In this document: piece after piece, positions 12,530 through 25,397 of the stretch
Numbering within the stretch: position 1 is the stretch's first letter
Layout of the letters: each line of letters begins with the position of its first letter
Assembly: GCA_016647705.1 (NCBI GenBank)
Contig: CM028327.1
Coordinates: 4,411,726 to 4,475,725, forward strand
Direction: 5' to 3'
Source of the DNA: Eucommia ulmoides
Taxonomy: Eukaryota > Streptophyta > Magnoliopsida > Garryales > Eucommiaceae
DNA length: 64,000 nucleotides
Program-made: the position numbers and the translations under genes
The notes under the pieces: generated by a model
The model's input: only the letters and a program-made list of their open reading frames with translations
What the model was told of the DNA's origin: nothing
The model's database searches: none

Positions 12530-13104
12530 TAGAGAAAATGTTTCATAAATCCTTTTATTGCTTGATTAAGAAGTTCAATACAATTAATCTCGTTTGTTTA
12601 CAACGATATCCAAATATCGGGATCTAAGATGTCCCCTGATTCTTAACTCTTCGCAGCGAGTGATACCTATAAGAATTCTTACACTAGGATTTGGGTCCTG
12701 TGAAGAACCTTTGGCGTAAGACTAAATAACTGGTTTCATTTCTAATTTGCATGTGTAGGGTCTTGGAACATACCTCAATACCTTGAAGCTCTCAGCATTT
12801 ATAAATTGTTACTTGGTGGGAAAAAAGTGGAGCGAGAGCACCTAGTAACGATCATAACGAATCCGTTGTAGGTCATACCATCAACATGAAACTCCACGCG
12901 TGGGCATGAACTGCGTGACTCTCTAAGACAAATGTTCATCTCAGGTTGGACCCCGATTCTCGATTCGATCCGCCTTTGGACCACGGGTTGATCCCAATTT
13001 TGGGTTCGACCCGTTTATGACTCACAGACAAGTCTTAGGACTACCTTTCATCAGTAATCCTCTACTCTCGGGTCAACATCTGAGGACCTGGAAGTTTCCT
13101 AACA
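12530..13104 (-). mobile_element. LTR-like remnant, minus strand (possible copia)
   Basis: Read on the minus strand, a TGTTAGGAAAC start (plus 13104) is followed by a TATAAAT box near 12803 and a 3' part typical of LTR R-U5 regions, ending in the A/T-rich stretch near 12530. No matching internal domains or second LTR are visible. The call rests on layout alone and could be wrong. Confidence 0.35.
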
Positions 13105-13156
13105 CAAGTCACTCTGGAATGACACACGTCTTGTCGTTACACTATCACCATATAAT

Positions 13157-13502
13157 TGTAAGACCCCGATTTTTTTTATACAAATAATTTTAGTCGCATT
13201 TTATAATATTTCAAAAATATCGGACTGGATTGCAATATTATTGTGTGATTTATAATTTTAGGGGTCGAATTGTCATTTTTCCAAAATCTTAAAAGTAGAA
13301 GGATCCAGAAACGAAGAGAGAGAAGAAGGATCCAGCAACGAAGAGAGAGAAAGAGAGAGAGAGGGCAAGCCGGCGTGTGGGTGGTGAAATCTGACGTTGC
13401 CGTTATTGTCGTGCAGCCGTCTGGTGGTGTAGAAACCAGTGAGTTTGTGGGTTCGTTTGTGTGTGTGTGCTGCGTGCTTGTATGTGGGTGTTTCCGCTCA
13501 TT

Positions 13503-13533
<31 letters not shown>

Positions 13534-15593
13534 TCTATTATGATTTTGTGTGTGTGATCGTCGGTTTTGGTTGGTCCGGTGATGGTAGGGTTTGGACCGA
13601 CGATGGTGGTGATGATCGTGAGTGTGTGTGTGTGTTTGTGAGGTCTGTGGGTGTTGTGTGTGTGCTATGATAAGTGTGTGTGCTTGACTTTGTGTGTGTG
13701 TGTTCCAGTGCGTGTATGTGTTGTCGGCGGTAAGTGAAGGTTAGAGAGAGAGAGAGAGAGTTGTGTTCTGTGTGATTAGTGTGTGTGTGTGTGTGTGTGT
13801 GTGTGCCTATTGTGTTTTGTGTATGCTGCATGTAGGCGTGTTTTGTGTGGGTTGGGTGTGTATCGAGATTAGTTGGCGGATGGTTGCCGGAGTAGTGAGG
13901 TGAGGAGAGAGAAATTAGCGGTTGAGATCAAAATAGAGCAGAGCAAGGTCGGGTTTTCGCCTAGGCAGTAGAGCATCAGAAAGTGGATCAGATGAAGTTC
14001 GCCTAGGCGGTGGGCCGTCAGTGTGTAACTCAGAGTAGTGGAAGTGCTTGTTCACCGCGGCGGTGGGCTTTGCGCCGAGGCGGTGGGAGCAGGAGCATAA
14101 AAATAAGAAAATTTTTTGGGGGATCGACAACCGTTTCAGAGCGGGTAATATTTCTCGTTAATTCTTATGATTATTAAATTAGTTTCTAGTCTTAAAATAT
14201 CTGAAAAGGCGATAATGAATGATTGAGACTATAAGATCGTTTATATAAATAAAGTCAATATAATAACTTTTAACGGAGTGATGCTAATCAAATAATGATA
14301 TTTCATAATAAAACACGGGGAGTAGGAAATAACGGTAATCAACGAAAAATGTGTTTACTTAAAACTGGACGCTTTTACAACTTATATGAATCAAGCGTGT
14401 TTAGGGTGAGTTTCGAGATGTGGATTTCGTTGGACTTTCGTTGTTTTGAGAGAAAATGAAAATGAAATAAAAAAATATGATTTTTGGGATTAAATCGGTT
14501 TTGAAAATAGATGTTGAGGTTTGTGATTTAACAATATTGATTTGACGATACTATTGATTTTAACTGTTTCAGTAGAGTGGTGATTATCTGCTTCGGCAGA
14601 ATGGTGATTATCTGCTTCGGCAGAGCAGTGATTTTCTATTGTTTTGTAATTTGACAATGATGTTGTTGATTTGACGATGTTGTTGGTTGGACTATGCTAT
14701 AATGTATGTCCTATCTGGAGAATGGTCCGGCAAGTGGTGATTGATATTATGTCTTATCCGGAGGGTAGTCCGGCAGGTGGTGATTCATATTATGTTCTGT
14801 TCGGAGGGTGGTCCGACAGATGGTGATTGATACTATGTCCTCCGAAGACATCCGGTAGGTGATTATCTGCGTAGTTAGTTCCGCTAGGAAGGCATATCCT
14901 ACAGATGGTACGGTACCGTTGCAACTCCCGATCGTGAGGTTAAAACGATCACTATGGCTAGCTGGAGAGTGGTGTGGTGTTTTGTAGTATATGGTGTTTG
15001 TCATACATGGTATTTTATCGTATATGGTGTTGGGATGAGTACATTTATATATATTCTTTTATACTGTGTTGGTATATTCTGATGTCATTATACTATATGG
15101 TTAGCTGAATTATTCTGTTTGATTTTTCACTGCTTATATTATAGTGAGATACTTATATTATGGTGATTTTTATTAGATATGTGATGTTTTGTATATTTAT
15201 GCTTGATCCATTTAAATGTGATATTATTTAGAATTTTAAATTATTTTAAAATATTTTTATTAAGAATGCAATACACTCACATGTACAGTAATTAGGAGTC
15301 GGTCCTCTACTGATACTAGGTAGAGTCCGCGTTGGTGTAGCGTGGGAGTATTTTGGGAGGAGCTGTCTGAGGCGAACCTGTGAGAGGTTCTTGGTTATTT
15401 ATATTTTTGTGTTAATATTATTTTCAAGGACGGATATGTCCCCAACTAGAGAGGTTGTATTTGGTGACATTTGTGGTTGTATATATATGGTATATATCAT
15501 TTGTCGTTTCCTAGTTGGTTTGACGTTTGGGTGGTGTTTTGTCGACGTCACTCCGGGCCCCACGGTGATGGGTGTCTGGGACGGGTCGTGACA
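13157..15593 (+). mobile_element. Solo LTR, ~2.4 kb, probably Ty3-gypsy chromovirus (Tekay/Del-like)
   Basis: It starts TGTAAGACCCCGA and ends GGGTCGTGACA. Flanking five-base words are ATAAT and ATATT, an imperfect target duplication. Inside are GT and GA microsatellites (about 13450-13805), three ~25-bp copies of a unit containing TGATTATCTGCTTCGGCAG (14575-14640), and about four copies of a GGTGATT...TCCGG unit (14700-14870). No primer binding site, gag or pol follows, so a solo LTR left by LTR-LTR recombination is the likeliest reading. The Tekay/Del assignment comes from the terminal words and large size only. Confidence 0.65.
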
Positions 15594-16640
15594 ATATTTG
15601 CCTATCTCAAGGGGTAACAGGGACTGCTCCAATATTTTACCGAAGTTAAGAATTTTTCCAATCCCCTGCTTTCCATTGTTGAAGATAAGAGAATATGACT
15701 AAACCCCGAATGAGAGTCGTTGCTCCTACATCATCTTCAAATATAGCCAACAATTCTCGTACAGAAACGTGTAGGGGAGAAGGCTCCAAAGAGCCCCAGC
15801 GAGTGTTCTAGCACCAACAGCCACCCCTGAGTAAGAGGTATGGAACACCAGTCTTACTACGTATTCCACAGTTTATGGTAATGGGGTCACTGCACTAACA
15901 TTCTTTTAATCTTTATTGATGCCCTATGATATGGAATCCATGTAGAGAGCCAACCCCACGAAGTCAATAGGTTTGTTATGCTTGATTCGGTGCAACTTCT
16001 CCATGTGGTTGCATTCATTTGTGTTCGAGTTGACACAAAGGCTAGGGAAAAGGAAAATCTCCACATTCTCAACTCACCTATTCAATTCTCTCCCTATCAA
16101 GCTCTCTATCTTTGTTTATTCACTGTCTGAGCATACCTTTCTCTCTTCGAAGGCTCAGCCATGGTCTCTTTTGGTCATGATCAAAGGCCCTTGCCTTGCT
16201 CTCTCAAACGTTACATCTTGTCTTGATTCATATAAACTTATGAATTCGAAACCTATTTATAATTTGAAAGAAGGCCAAATAGGTATTCTATAAAAGTCCA
16301 AAATGTAGGTTTACTGTTCAGGCGTACGCAGTGTACGGTTCACGCAGATTTCACTATTCACGCGTATTCTACTATTCACCATCAATGGAACCGCGATTAT
16401 TCACGCGTATGGCACTGTTCACGCGTACGACACTATTCACTCGTTAAAAATATCAATACAATACCCAACAAAATGAAAATTCAAGAAAACAAGCAAGGAG
16501 CTAAGTAATGTCATGGTACCTTCCATGATATAATTTACCAATTGAAATATCCCAAAAAATCTCACTCTCAACATTTTGTTACAACCACATCAAAAACCCT
16601 TGATGTAACTGTTGACACAGATCTATTCAAGAAGAGTGTG
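15594..16640 (-). other. Unassigned TE-like remnant
   Basis: On the minus strand there is a TATAAATAGG box near 16255 followed by transcribed-looking sequence down to about 15600, with short open stretches but stops in all frames. It borders the solo LTR at 13157-15593. It could be the leader of an unclassified LTR element or a decayed gene; I cannot tell which. Confidence 0.3.
16310..16445. repeat. Cluster of CTATTCACGCGTA-like motifs
   Basis: Variants of TTCACGCGTA preceded by ACTAT or ACTGT recur about seven times in 130 bases. The spacing is irregular. Similar TTCACG-type clusters occur in some plant LTR regions, but the function here is unknown. Confidence 0.6.
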
Positions 16641-17549
16641 AATTGAGTAGTTATAAAAATTTAAACAACTAAATTATCAATCACATTGGGCTAGCCCATG
16701 GACTCTACTTGATGAGCCTGAAGGTCAAGCTTAGAGGCTTAATCTCTCCAGTCTCCATCTCATTGGTCAAGTGTCGAGTTAAGATAATTAATCAAGCTCA
16801 GACCCCTAATCCTGCGGTGCTAATTGAGCTCCTCGCCAAATACGACCAAGCAGTCAATGCCCCAAGTATCGCTTCTCATTTATTTGAAAATATTTTAGCC
16901 TTTTCCCCGAGCTATTACTCTCACGCCGGATGGACTTCACCGGGCACACCTCGGTTGATCTTTGTGCAGGTACAGCTCGAGACTTCATTTCAGGATATCA
17001 GTTCGGATTGCAAAAGGTGACCCTGAAACTCAAAGCGAGGGAAATTTACCCTGAAACTTAAAGCGAGGGAAATTTACCGATCTCGGTTTCCAATGCACAT
17101 CGCCTCCACCTCAGCAAGAAAATCACACGTGTTCTCTAACCGAATAACTCGAGGTGTTAGCCACTTTTTTACACCAATAATAACAAATAACAAAAAACAT
17201 TTCGCCACAAAAATGTCCCATTCTACCATTAGTAATAGAAGGGACATATCCAAACGAATTAGTCTAGCTGGTAAGGAGAGATATCACATTTTCTTAATAA
17301 CCAAGGTTCGATTATCTTGGAAAGCACTCTAAGAGAGGTGATTAGTCAATATGCTTGTACAAATCCAAATACACTTTTCTATATAAAATAAAAATAAGAG
17401 GAGAAAGAAAAAGAAAAGCAACAATACAATACAAGGAGAAGCAAATTTATTCTTGATCAACCCCGTTCTGGGACCGAAGCCTTTATTATTTGGCAATATT
17501 CTTTTTTTAAAAAAAAAAAAAAAAGACGACGACGAAGAAGAAAGAGTAT
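16641..17549. other. Intergenic, no recognised gene
   Basis: An open frame at 16709-17020 has no features of a known family and I do not call it. A short perfect-looking duplication (GAAACTCAAAGCGAGGGAAA and its neighbour copy) lies at about 17022-17078. Confidence 0.5.
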
Positions 17550-18361
17550 ATGTCATTGACCTTCACTATCATTTTTCACTATACCAAATATCTCCCTTAT
17601 CATTTTGTAAATACCAGATACCTCTTTTGTTTTTTTGCTCAAACATCACTTATATCTCTTTAGACAAAATTATCCTTAGGTTATTTTAAAAAAAAAAAAA
17701 TTATTAACACTCCTATATTTTAAAAATTATATTTTTTATCATTAACTTTTTAAATAATTATATTTACCTCTCACCACCACCCAACTCCCACCGCCACCGC
17801 CTAACTCCCACCACCCACCATCCTCCGCAGCCACCCAACACCACCTCCCACCGCCCAACTCCCACCGCCACCTCCCACCACCCATCGTCGCCACCACTAT
17901 CCACTGCCACTGCCCACCCCCACCACCACCGGAGAGAGAGAGAAAAAAAGGTTAATGAAAGGGTTAAAAAAAAATTAATGAAATGGTTAAAAAAAATATT
18001 TTTTTTTAAATGGGGGTGGGTATGGGAGGTGGTGTTGGGTGGGTGATGGCGGTGGGAGGTGGTGGGCGGTGGCTGCAGTAAGAGGTGGTGGTGGCGGTGG
18101 GTGCAGTGATAAGAAGTGCTGATAAATATATATAAATTAAAATGTTATTTATCTATTTTAATTTTTTATTATTTAATTATTTTTTAAATAATCAAGGATA
18201 AAATTAGTATTATAATAAAAAAAATTATTATTTTTTAATTAATAAGATAATTAAGTAATATTTGAGTAAAAAAATAAAGGAATTTTTTTGGTATTTACAA
18301 AATAATTGAAGGGATATCTAATATAGTATAAAATAATATAGGAGAATTGCATATATCCATG
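17550..18361. mobile_element. Fold-back MITE with CCACC-rich arms
   Basis: The outer arms match in inverted form: 17570-17670 (CACTATACCAAATATCTCCC, ATTTTGTAAATACCA) against 18240-18345. Inner arms are a C-rich block of CCACC and CCGCC units (17765-17930) opposite a G-rich block of GGTGG units (18005-18110). The whole is a ~0.8-kb hairpin-capable element without coding capacity. A 20-base word (GGAGAATTGCATATATCCAT) is duplicated just past its right end, at 18342 and 18381. Confidence 0.65.
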
Positions 18362-20049
18362 AAATATAAAATAATAAAGGAGAATTGCATATATCCATTA
18401 AAAAAACATAAAAAGGCTGTTGGTTTCAGTGTTTGGTGGGTCGGTTCACGATCTGATTCGGACTTAATTACCACTGACCCGTCCTGACTAAAACCCAGAT
18501 CCATCGGATTACGAGCCTCTTACAACGTAGGCCCGCACTCGCAGACGGATCAAGGGGGGAGGCCCACTTTTACTGCACACCTCATCCTACTTTCCCTACA
18601 TTACTTCTACTAGCGTTTTCATGTACCTTATTATTGGTCCAATTTATATGCCACACTCAATTATTTTGTTCTTTCATTGAGCCTGACCTCATATATGACT
18701 CTTGATTATTTTTTATAGGGTAAACGGACTTATATAATTGATTATATTTAAATAGAATAAAAGACTTATTTATTGTTGTATTAAATTATTTTGTTCTTTC
18801 TATTTTTTATTAATGAATTTTAATTATTTTTTACATTTCTCTTTTGAGAGAGAAAGAGCTGATGTATTCCTGTGTCAAAATAAATACCTGTTATTTTATC
18901 AATTTTCAACAAAAATTGGTGCTCCGACGGCCGTGACATTGTTTTGACGAAATGCCACAACACCCCACCAATGTTATATTTGTTACAGATTGAAGTCTCG
19001 TGAGAAAACAGACGGGAAGTTTGTTTGGGCTGATTTGTTGAGATTAGGTTTGGATTATTTTTAATTTGTTGGATTCGGGTTGTGGGCTAATGTTTGGATG
19101 TTTTTAATTTAATTTGAGTTAATTATTGTAATTTAATTCAAGTTAATTTTTTTATTTACGAATTTGGTTGGTTGCTATAATTTAATTTGGACTAAATTTT
19201 TTATTTAATTACAATTAATTTATTTTCTACCTGATTTTTTATTTGTAACATAAAAAAATTATTCAAGTCAAATTTTATTTTTAATTTTAATACAAAATAC
19301 ATATAAAATTGACAGAATATTTTAGAACACATTGTGGGAGTAGTAACTCATTTTTTCAAGCCGCATAATACTATTCATGTGTCATATGGAAGAAATGACA
19401 AATAATTTTTGTCACAACTATTGAAGATGTTTTTACCACGTTAAAGTTTTAAATTTTTTAAAGCATGAAACGTATAATATTTTAAACATATAAATATTAA
19501 TTAAAATTAAATTTATTTAAATAATATTTTTGCTTTCTTTTACTAAAATAAATAAAAAAGATTACGACGACAACTTTTTTATTTTTGAACTTTTCACTAA
19601 ATAACTAGTGTGATCTATAAACATAATTTTTTTTTAAAAAAATTACATTGCGCTTGAAATACTCGCTTAGTATTTATATTCTTAAAAAAAAATTCTCATT
19701 TTTTTATATTTTTAAAATAAAATTGTACTCTTTTGGTGTCAATAATATAACATTATAATAATTATAATTAATTAACATATTGATAAAATTAAGAAATAAA
19801 TTTATAAAGATTAAAAATTAAATTATTTACAAAATATGATAAAATAAAATAAAATAAAATAATGGATTATATAATAACAATCTATAAAAGGCACGAAACA
19901 AATTCTTCTTTGCTTCTCCGTGCGACGATAATATTTAATTAAAGGGCACTTACTGGGAGTTCCCTGAAAGAGATAGAAACTATCAAATTATCCTAATAAT
20001 TTTCGATTTATATCCCACTCCTTTTGCAATATCCGGACATATTTGCACT
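18362..20049. other. AT-rich intergenic DNA
   Basis: No gene, RNA or clear repeat boundary is seen in this stretch. It contains A/T runs and one moderately GC-rich patch near 18430-18560 without a recognisable reading frame. Confidence 0.6.
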
Positions 20050-21960
20050 CATTTAATGTTGTTACATACCTTGAATGTCGGTTAAATATGTACTAAAAAT
20101 ATATCTTTCACCCAAAAAAGGGACGGTTACCAATCATAGTTTTATTCACTATCTCTTAATATAAACATAAAGAACTATATTTTGATAACTTGTTTGGTTG
20201 ATTTAATTACATAAATGCAATCATCTAAATAATATCTTCAAAATGAAATCTCAGTTAAACATTTTAACAAACAAAAAGAATTTATGTGGAATTCAACATG
20301 GTCACTTAGTTAAGAAAATTTAATTATTATGATGCAAAACTTCTATTGAATTCAACATAAAAAATATTATTCTATCATTTAATTTGGAAAACTTAATTTG
20401 ATTATTATGATGCAAAATTCAACATAAAAAATATTATTCTATCATTTAATTTGGAAAACTTACGTTGAATTCAACATAATCACTTAATTAGGAAAGATTG
20501 TCATCAGTTAATGATGTTACATACCTAAATATTGGTTAAATATGTAACAAAAATATGTTTTCTACAAAGAAGGGGGGGTTATCAATTATAGTTTAATTAA
20601 TTATATCTCAATTAATTGTTTGTTTGATTTAATTGCACAAATGTATTCGTCCAAATAATAGCTTTAAAACACATCTCAATCAACTATTTTAGCAAACAAA
20701 AATAATACGTATGGAATTCAATACGCTCACTTAATTAAGAAAGTTTGATTATTGAGATTCAAAACTTATGTTGAATTTAATATGCAAATTATTACCATGT
20801 CATTTGATTAAAAAAGCTTAAACTGAATTAAACATAATCACTTAATTTAAAAAGTTTGTCATCATTTAATGACATTAAATACCCCGAATACTGGTTAAAT
20901 ATTTACCAAAAATATATTTTTCACTTACTAATTATAATATCATTAATAGTCTTTTAGTATAATCATAAATAACTACATTCCAATTACTTGTTTGCTTGAT
21001 TTAATTATACAAATGCAGTCATCTAAATAATACTTCAAAATGACATCTCAATCAGCCATTTTATCAAACAAAACTAACCTATGTGAAATTCAATATAGTC
21101 ACTCAATTAAGAAAATTTTGATTATTAGGTGTCGAAACTTTTGTTATGTGCCTTGTAATTAGGAAAACTTGCGTTGAATTCGAAATAGTCACTTAATTGG
21201 GAAAGCTTATCATTATTTAATATCATTACATACCCTAAAATATCAGTTAAATATGTATCAAAAATATATCTTGTGCAAAAAAGAGTTCATTACCAATTAT
21301 AATTCCATTAATCATCTATTAATATACTAATAAATAATTATATTTCGATCACTTGTTTGCTTAATTTAATTACACAAACGCATTCATCTACATAATAGTT
21401 TTCAAATGACATCTCAATCAACCATTTTAGCAAATAAAAGTAACATTTTGTAGAATTCAACATGATCACTTAATCAAGAAAGTTTATTGTTGGGATTAGA
21501 AATTTATGTTTATTTCAACATATAAATTATTATTGTGCCTTTTAATTAGGAAAACTTATGTGAATTCAGCATACAAATTATTATTGTACCCTGTGATTAG
21601 GAAAACTTGCATTGAATTCAGCATGGTCACTTAATTAGGAATATTTGTCATCATTTAATGTCGTTACATATCTTACATATCAGTTAAATATGTACTAGAA
21701 AATACGTCTTCAGCAAAAAAAAAAGGCGGTTAACAGTTATAATTTCATCAATCATCTCTTAATATAATCTTAAATAACTACATTTTGATTACTTGTTTGC
21801 TTGATTTAATTACACAAACACATCCATCTAAATAATAAGTTAAAATTAACATTTCAATTAACTATTTTAGTGAACGAAAATAACCTGTGCAAAAGTTAAC
21901 ACGTGGCTTAATAATAATTATCGAGAATCATTATTGTGTTTAGTTAAAAATAAACAATTA
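20050..21960. repeat. Diverged tandem array, five units of ~310-455 bp
   Basis: Units start near 20050, 20505, 20862, 21213 and 21651. Each carries in order a TTACATACC word, GTTAAATATGTA, AAAATATAT, CTTGTTTG with TTGATTTAATTACA, TCATCTAAATAATA, ATCTCAAT, AATTCAACAT and CACTTAATTA. The copies are well diverged and vary in length; unit 1 has an internal duplication of a ~65-bp piece (20345-20460). No coding capacity. I do not recognise the family. Confidence 0.8.
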
Positions 21961-22982
21961 TTGATTTGAATTCAACTGTTTCTTTCACTCATAATTCCGA
22001 AAGTCAGTGGCCAAATAGATGAGCGGCGAAAAAAGATAGAGAAGAAGTAGAACAACAACAACAAAAAAAAAAAAAAAAAAAAAAGATAAAACAACGTACT
22101 TTAGGGTTTTTTTTTTAGGACAAAATGTAATAGAATAAAATATTATTTAATTTTTTAAAATCAGATAGAGTTGAGGATAAAAGAGTCATTTTACTTTTTT
22201 TTTTCCCGGCGGAGGGGTTCCGTTGTAATTTACCTATATAAGGAGTATCGATGAAACTTTAAAAAAATAGCAGGGGTATTTATGGTAATTTCCCTATTAT
22301 ATAAATTTTGTAGCATATAGTTTGTTTTCGGACGCTATTGTCTCATTTAATGCACACAGAAAAACTGGACCTGTTAGCCTAGCCTACCTACCAACTCTAT
22401 ATAAACAATTGAGTTCTTTTAAAGGAGTGCTATCTGTCATTCAATGCAGGCAGGAGTGCTCCGTCTACATCTCCCCCAGACACATGCAAAATGTAATATT
22501 ACCACAATTGGTATCAAAATTGTGCTTCCTTGGCAAAATTTCCCAAAGTTCGATCTCATAAAAATACTACTGAATTTTGTAACAGTAATTTTTTTACACC
22601 TGAGATGATCTTTAAAAAGTTATTTTTGAAATCTTAAAACCTCTAAAAAAATCTCCCAAAAAACAACCCTCAAAATTCGGTCGGTTGACAAGGAGAGATG
22701 TCATTTTTTTTTTTTTATCAATTAGAGTTCGATTTTTTTGAATGTACTTCAGTAATTAAATTTTGAATTTAATCTTAAATCCACCAATTCGATGTAAAGG
22801 ATTACGCTCTTAAAATTGTCCAAATAGGTGATGTGCATAAACTGATCTAGATATATCTTACCGTAAAATTAAAAAAAAAAATTGGTATGAAAACTTTATT
22901 AGAATTCATTTATCAAAACAAACTAAACTTATTTTAGGGAAAATTGGGAGAAATTCCTTAACAAGTGACTTAGAATTTTTCA

Positions 22983-23013
<31 letters not shown>

Positions 23014-23118
23014 TCATTCAAATAAAATGTTAATATTTCAGTTAAATCAAGTAGACTGAATCTATGTAAAATTTAGAACAAAAAAATAAGTTGAAAAAAA
23101 AATAAAACTAGAAATTAA
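21961..23118. other. Intergenic, no recognised gene
   Basis: The stretch is AT-rich with poly(A) near 22062-22084 and poly(T) near 22985-23005. An 80-residue open frame at 22322-22561 shows no family features and is not called. Confidence 0.55.
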
Positions 23119-23673
23119 GGCCCCGTTTGGTTAGTGTTCCCAGCTAAACCCAACCCAACCCAACCCAAAAATTTTGAGTTTGATTTTTGGGAACGTGTTT
23201 GGCAAATACAAAACCTAACCCAACCCAACCTAAAAAATAGGAATTGATTCTCAAAATGTTAAGGAAATGAGAAATAAAAAAAACTTGTGTTTTTTTTTGT
23301 CCAAAAAACTCAACCCAAAGTTCTCAACTCCAGCCACCGTCCGCCGACCACCCGCCGCTGGTCACCGTCCACCGCCGCTAGCCGCCGCCGCCGGCCACCA
23401 TCTGACACCACCGCCGTCGGCAGCGTCCGGCCACCGTCTAACACCACTGCCGCCGCCGCCGCCAACTGCTGCCAAACACAAAAAAAAATTCAAAAAAAAA
23501 AATTAGTTTTAGGATAAAATTGTTACCAAACACATCTTGTTCTCAGCATAAAACAGAAATTGTCATTACCAAACGTAATTTTGTTCCCAAAATTCTCAAC
23601 CCAACCCAATTCAACTCAACCCAACCCATTCCAGTTGGGTTCAGAATAGTGGGAACACTAACCAAACGCCACC
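23119..23673. mobile_element. Harbinger/Tourist-like MITE 1 (TAA target duplication)
   Basis: The 24-base terminal inverted repeats are GGCCCCGTTTGGTTAGTGTT.. and, at the other end, GGTGGCGTTTGGTTAGTGTT.. (three mismatches). The flanking TAA on both sides fits the TWA duplications made by PIF/Harbinger transposases. Subterminal CCCAACC repeats are abundant on the left. The core (23330-23475) is a CCGCCG-rich tract between T-rich and A-rich blocks. The element is 555 bp and non-autonomous. Confidence 0.85.
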
Positions 23674-24019
23674 TAAGTTGCTCTCCACATAAGATAAAAA
23701 AATAAAAAATAAAAAATAGAAGACCACATAATAAGAATCCATTTATTTTATTTATAGTTAGGCGGATTTTCTCAAATTTTCAAGCAAATATAAAATTAGG
23801 TTTAGATTTGTAAAACTAGGACTGACGTGATAATTTGGACTAAATTGAAGGAATTAGGCATAAATGTTATGACTAATTTTACGAAATTAAAAGATATTAA
23901 AGCCAATTTTATTAAAGAGTGATTCAATATGGTCCCAAAGCCTATATTGTATGTTAAGAGTTTCTCCATATCTATTTTCCTTATGAAAGTTATATTTAAT
24001 AAATAGATGATATTTCTTT

Positions 24020-24300
24020 GACGAAATTAATCTCAATTCGTTCATACTATAACAAACATTCATCATCACTGTAATAATAGGCGATCCATAATAAATATTC
24101 ATCACCATAACCAAACACTACTGCGACCATCGCCTAGCACTATCACTATCACAACAAACATTCATCACCAATGTAACCACCACCTACCACTGTCGTTTCC
24201 CCAACAAACATCCATCGTCACAACAAAAATTTACTATCATTAGACGCAACATTCATTGTTACCACAATCACCGTTGACCACTACGACAAAATTCATTAAA
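24020..24300. repeat. Degenerate ACC/CATT minisatellite-like stretch
   Basis: Variants of ACAACAAACATTCATCA and CACCAC recur about eight times at irregular 20-40 base spacing. Related text occurs at 32320-32380 and 33150-33380. It is non-coding. Confidence 0.5.
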
Positions 24301-25397
24301 CAAATGCACACAAGAATTTGAGGAAAAAAAAAAACGAAATTGTCCAGATTTGAAAATATAGAGGAAGAGAGAGATGTCAAATGAAATCAAAACAACATCG
24401 TTTTCATTTAGAAACTAGGAGGGCTAGAGGTATAATTAGAATATTGACGTTTACATTTAATAACTCATTCTAATGAATTATTTTTAAGGGCTACATTTAG
24501 CAATTTTATACAATTAAAGAAAAAAAAAAAAAGGTCGTACATATATAATTACCCAATTTTTTTTGTTGTAATTATGTAGTATTCATAAAGTTTCTTTTGA
24601 GTCTTTGAAGCATTTTCAGTAACTAATTAAAAGTGGGATTAACTTCAATACTCATTTTTAAAAGTAAGGATAAAATTCAAAAAGTGAAATTAGGATTCTC
24701 ATTTAATTATCAAATTAAGTTTAAGTTGGATTAGATTCAAGCTTGTAAAAAAATATTTGTTGAAAAGAACAGTCACAGAATTTCAAACGAAATTAGTCTC
24801 ACATTTTGTGTAGATACGAGACACTAAATAACATGATATTCAAAAATGACAAATATAGTGTGTATGAAGTGATGTTGGAGGTAAAAATAACAGTTCCCCA
24901 TCTTATTTATTTATTTATTTTTGGTAACTATCTTTCTGTCTCTTTCCTGTTTAAAGTTGTGAAGAGACTCAGAAAAGATAAATTAAAAAAAAAAAATTAT
25001 GAAAAAGATAAAAATAAAAACAGAGTAGAGATTAGTTTTTTCTTTTTTTTTTTAAAAAAGAGTATTGAATATTTTTATAATTTAAAGAATGTATATAAAA
25101 TTTTAATTCATATTTAAGGTATATATGTAAAATTTAAAAGATTTTGATTATTTTTTATTTTTAAAATATAAGAGTAATGGTAAAAAAAAAAAAAAAAAAA
25201 AAAAAAATCAGGAGAGACTTGAAACCCTCCTCAAGCATCAAGCAATTCTGCCGCGGAATAAAAACACTTATTTTTTTTTTTAATTGATAATTCATTTTTT
25301 ATGAAAAAATAAAAAAACAAAACAAGCCAAACGCGCCCTAAGTTTTCCTGGATTTCCTCCCCAAATTTCGAAAGTCTGAGGTCATGCTCATGCATCT
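24301..25397. other. AT-rich intergenic DNA
   Basis: No gene is recognised. There are several poly(A)/poly(T) runs, the longest at about 25182-25207. Confidence 0.6.

Noticed and set aside
13270..13831. Cys/Val-rich and Thr/His-rich frames
   Set aside because: Translations of GT and GA microsatellites in the solo LTR.
15887..16072. Minus-strand frame with PIDFVGLALYMDS-like text in another frame
   Set aside because: Looks protein-like for a short span but stops follow and I could not match it to a family; kept only as an unassigned remnant.
16709..17020. 103-residue open frame
   Set aside because: No domain, signal or codon evidence; no splice context suggesting a gene.
23267..23517. Pro/Ala-rich open frames
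   Set aside because: Triplet-repeat translation of a MITE core; bounded by TIRs and poly(A)/poly(T).
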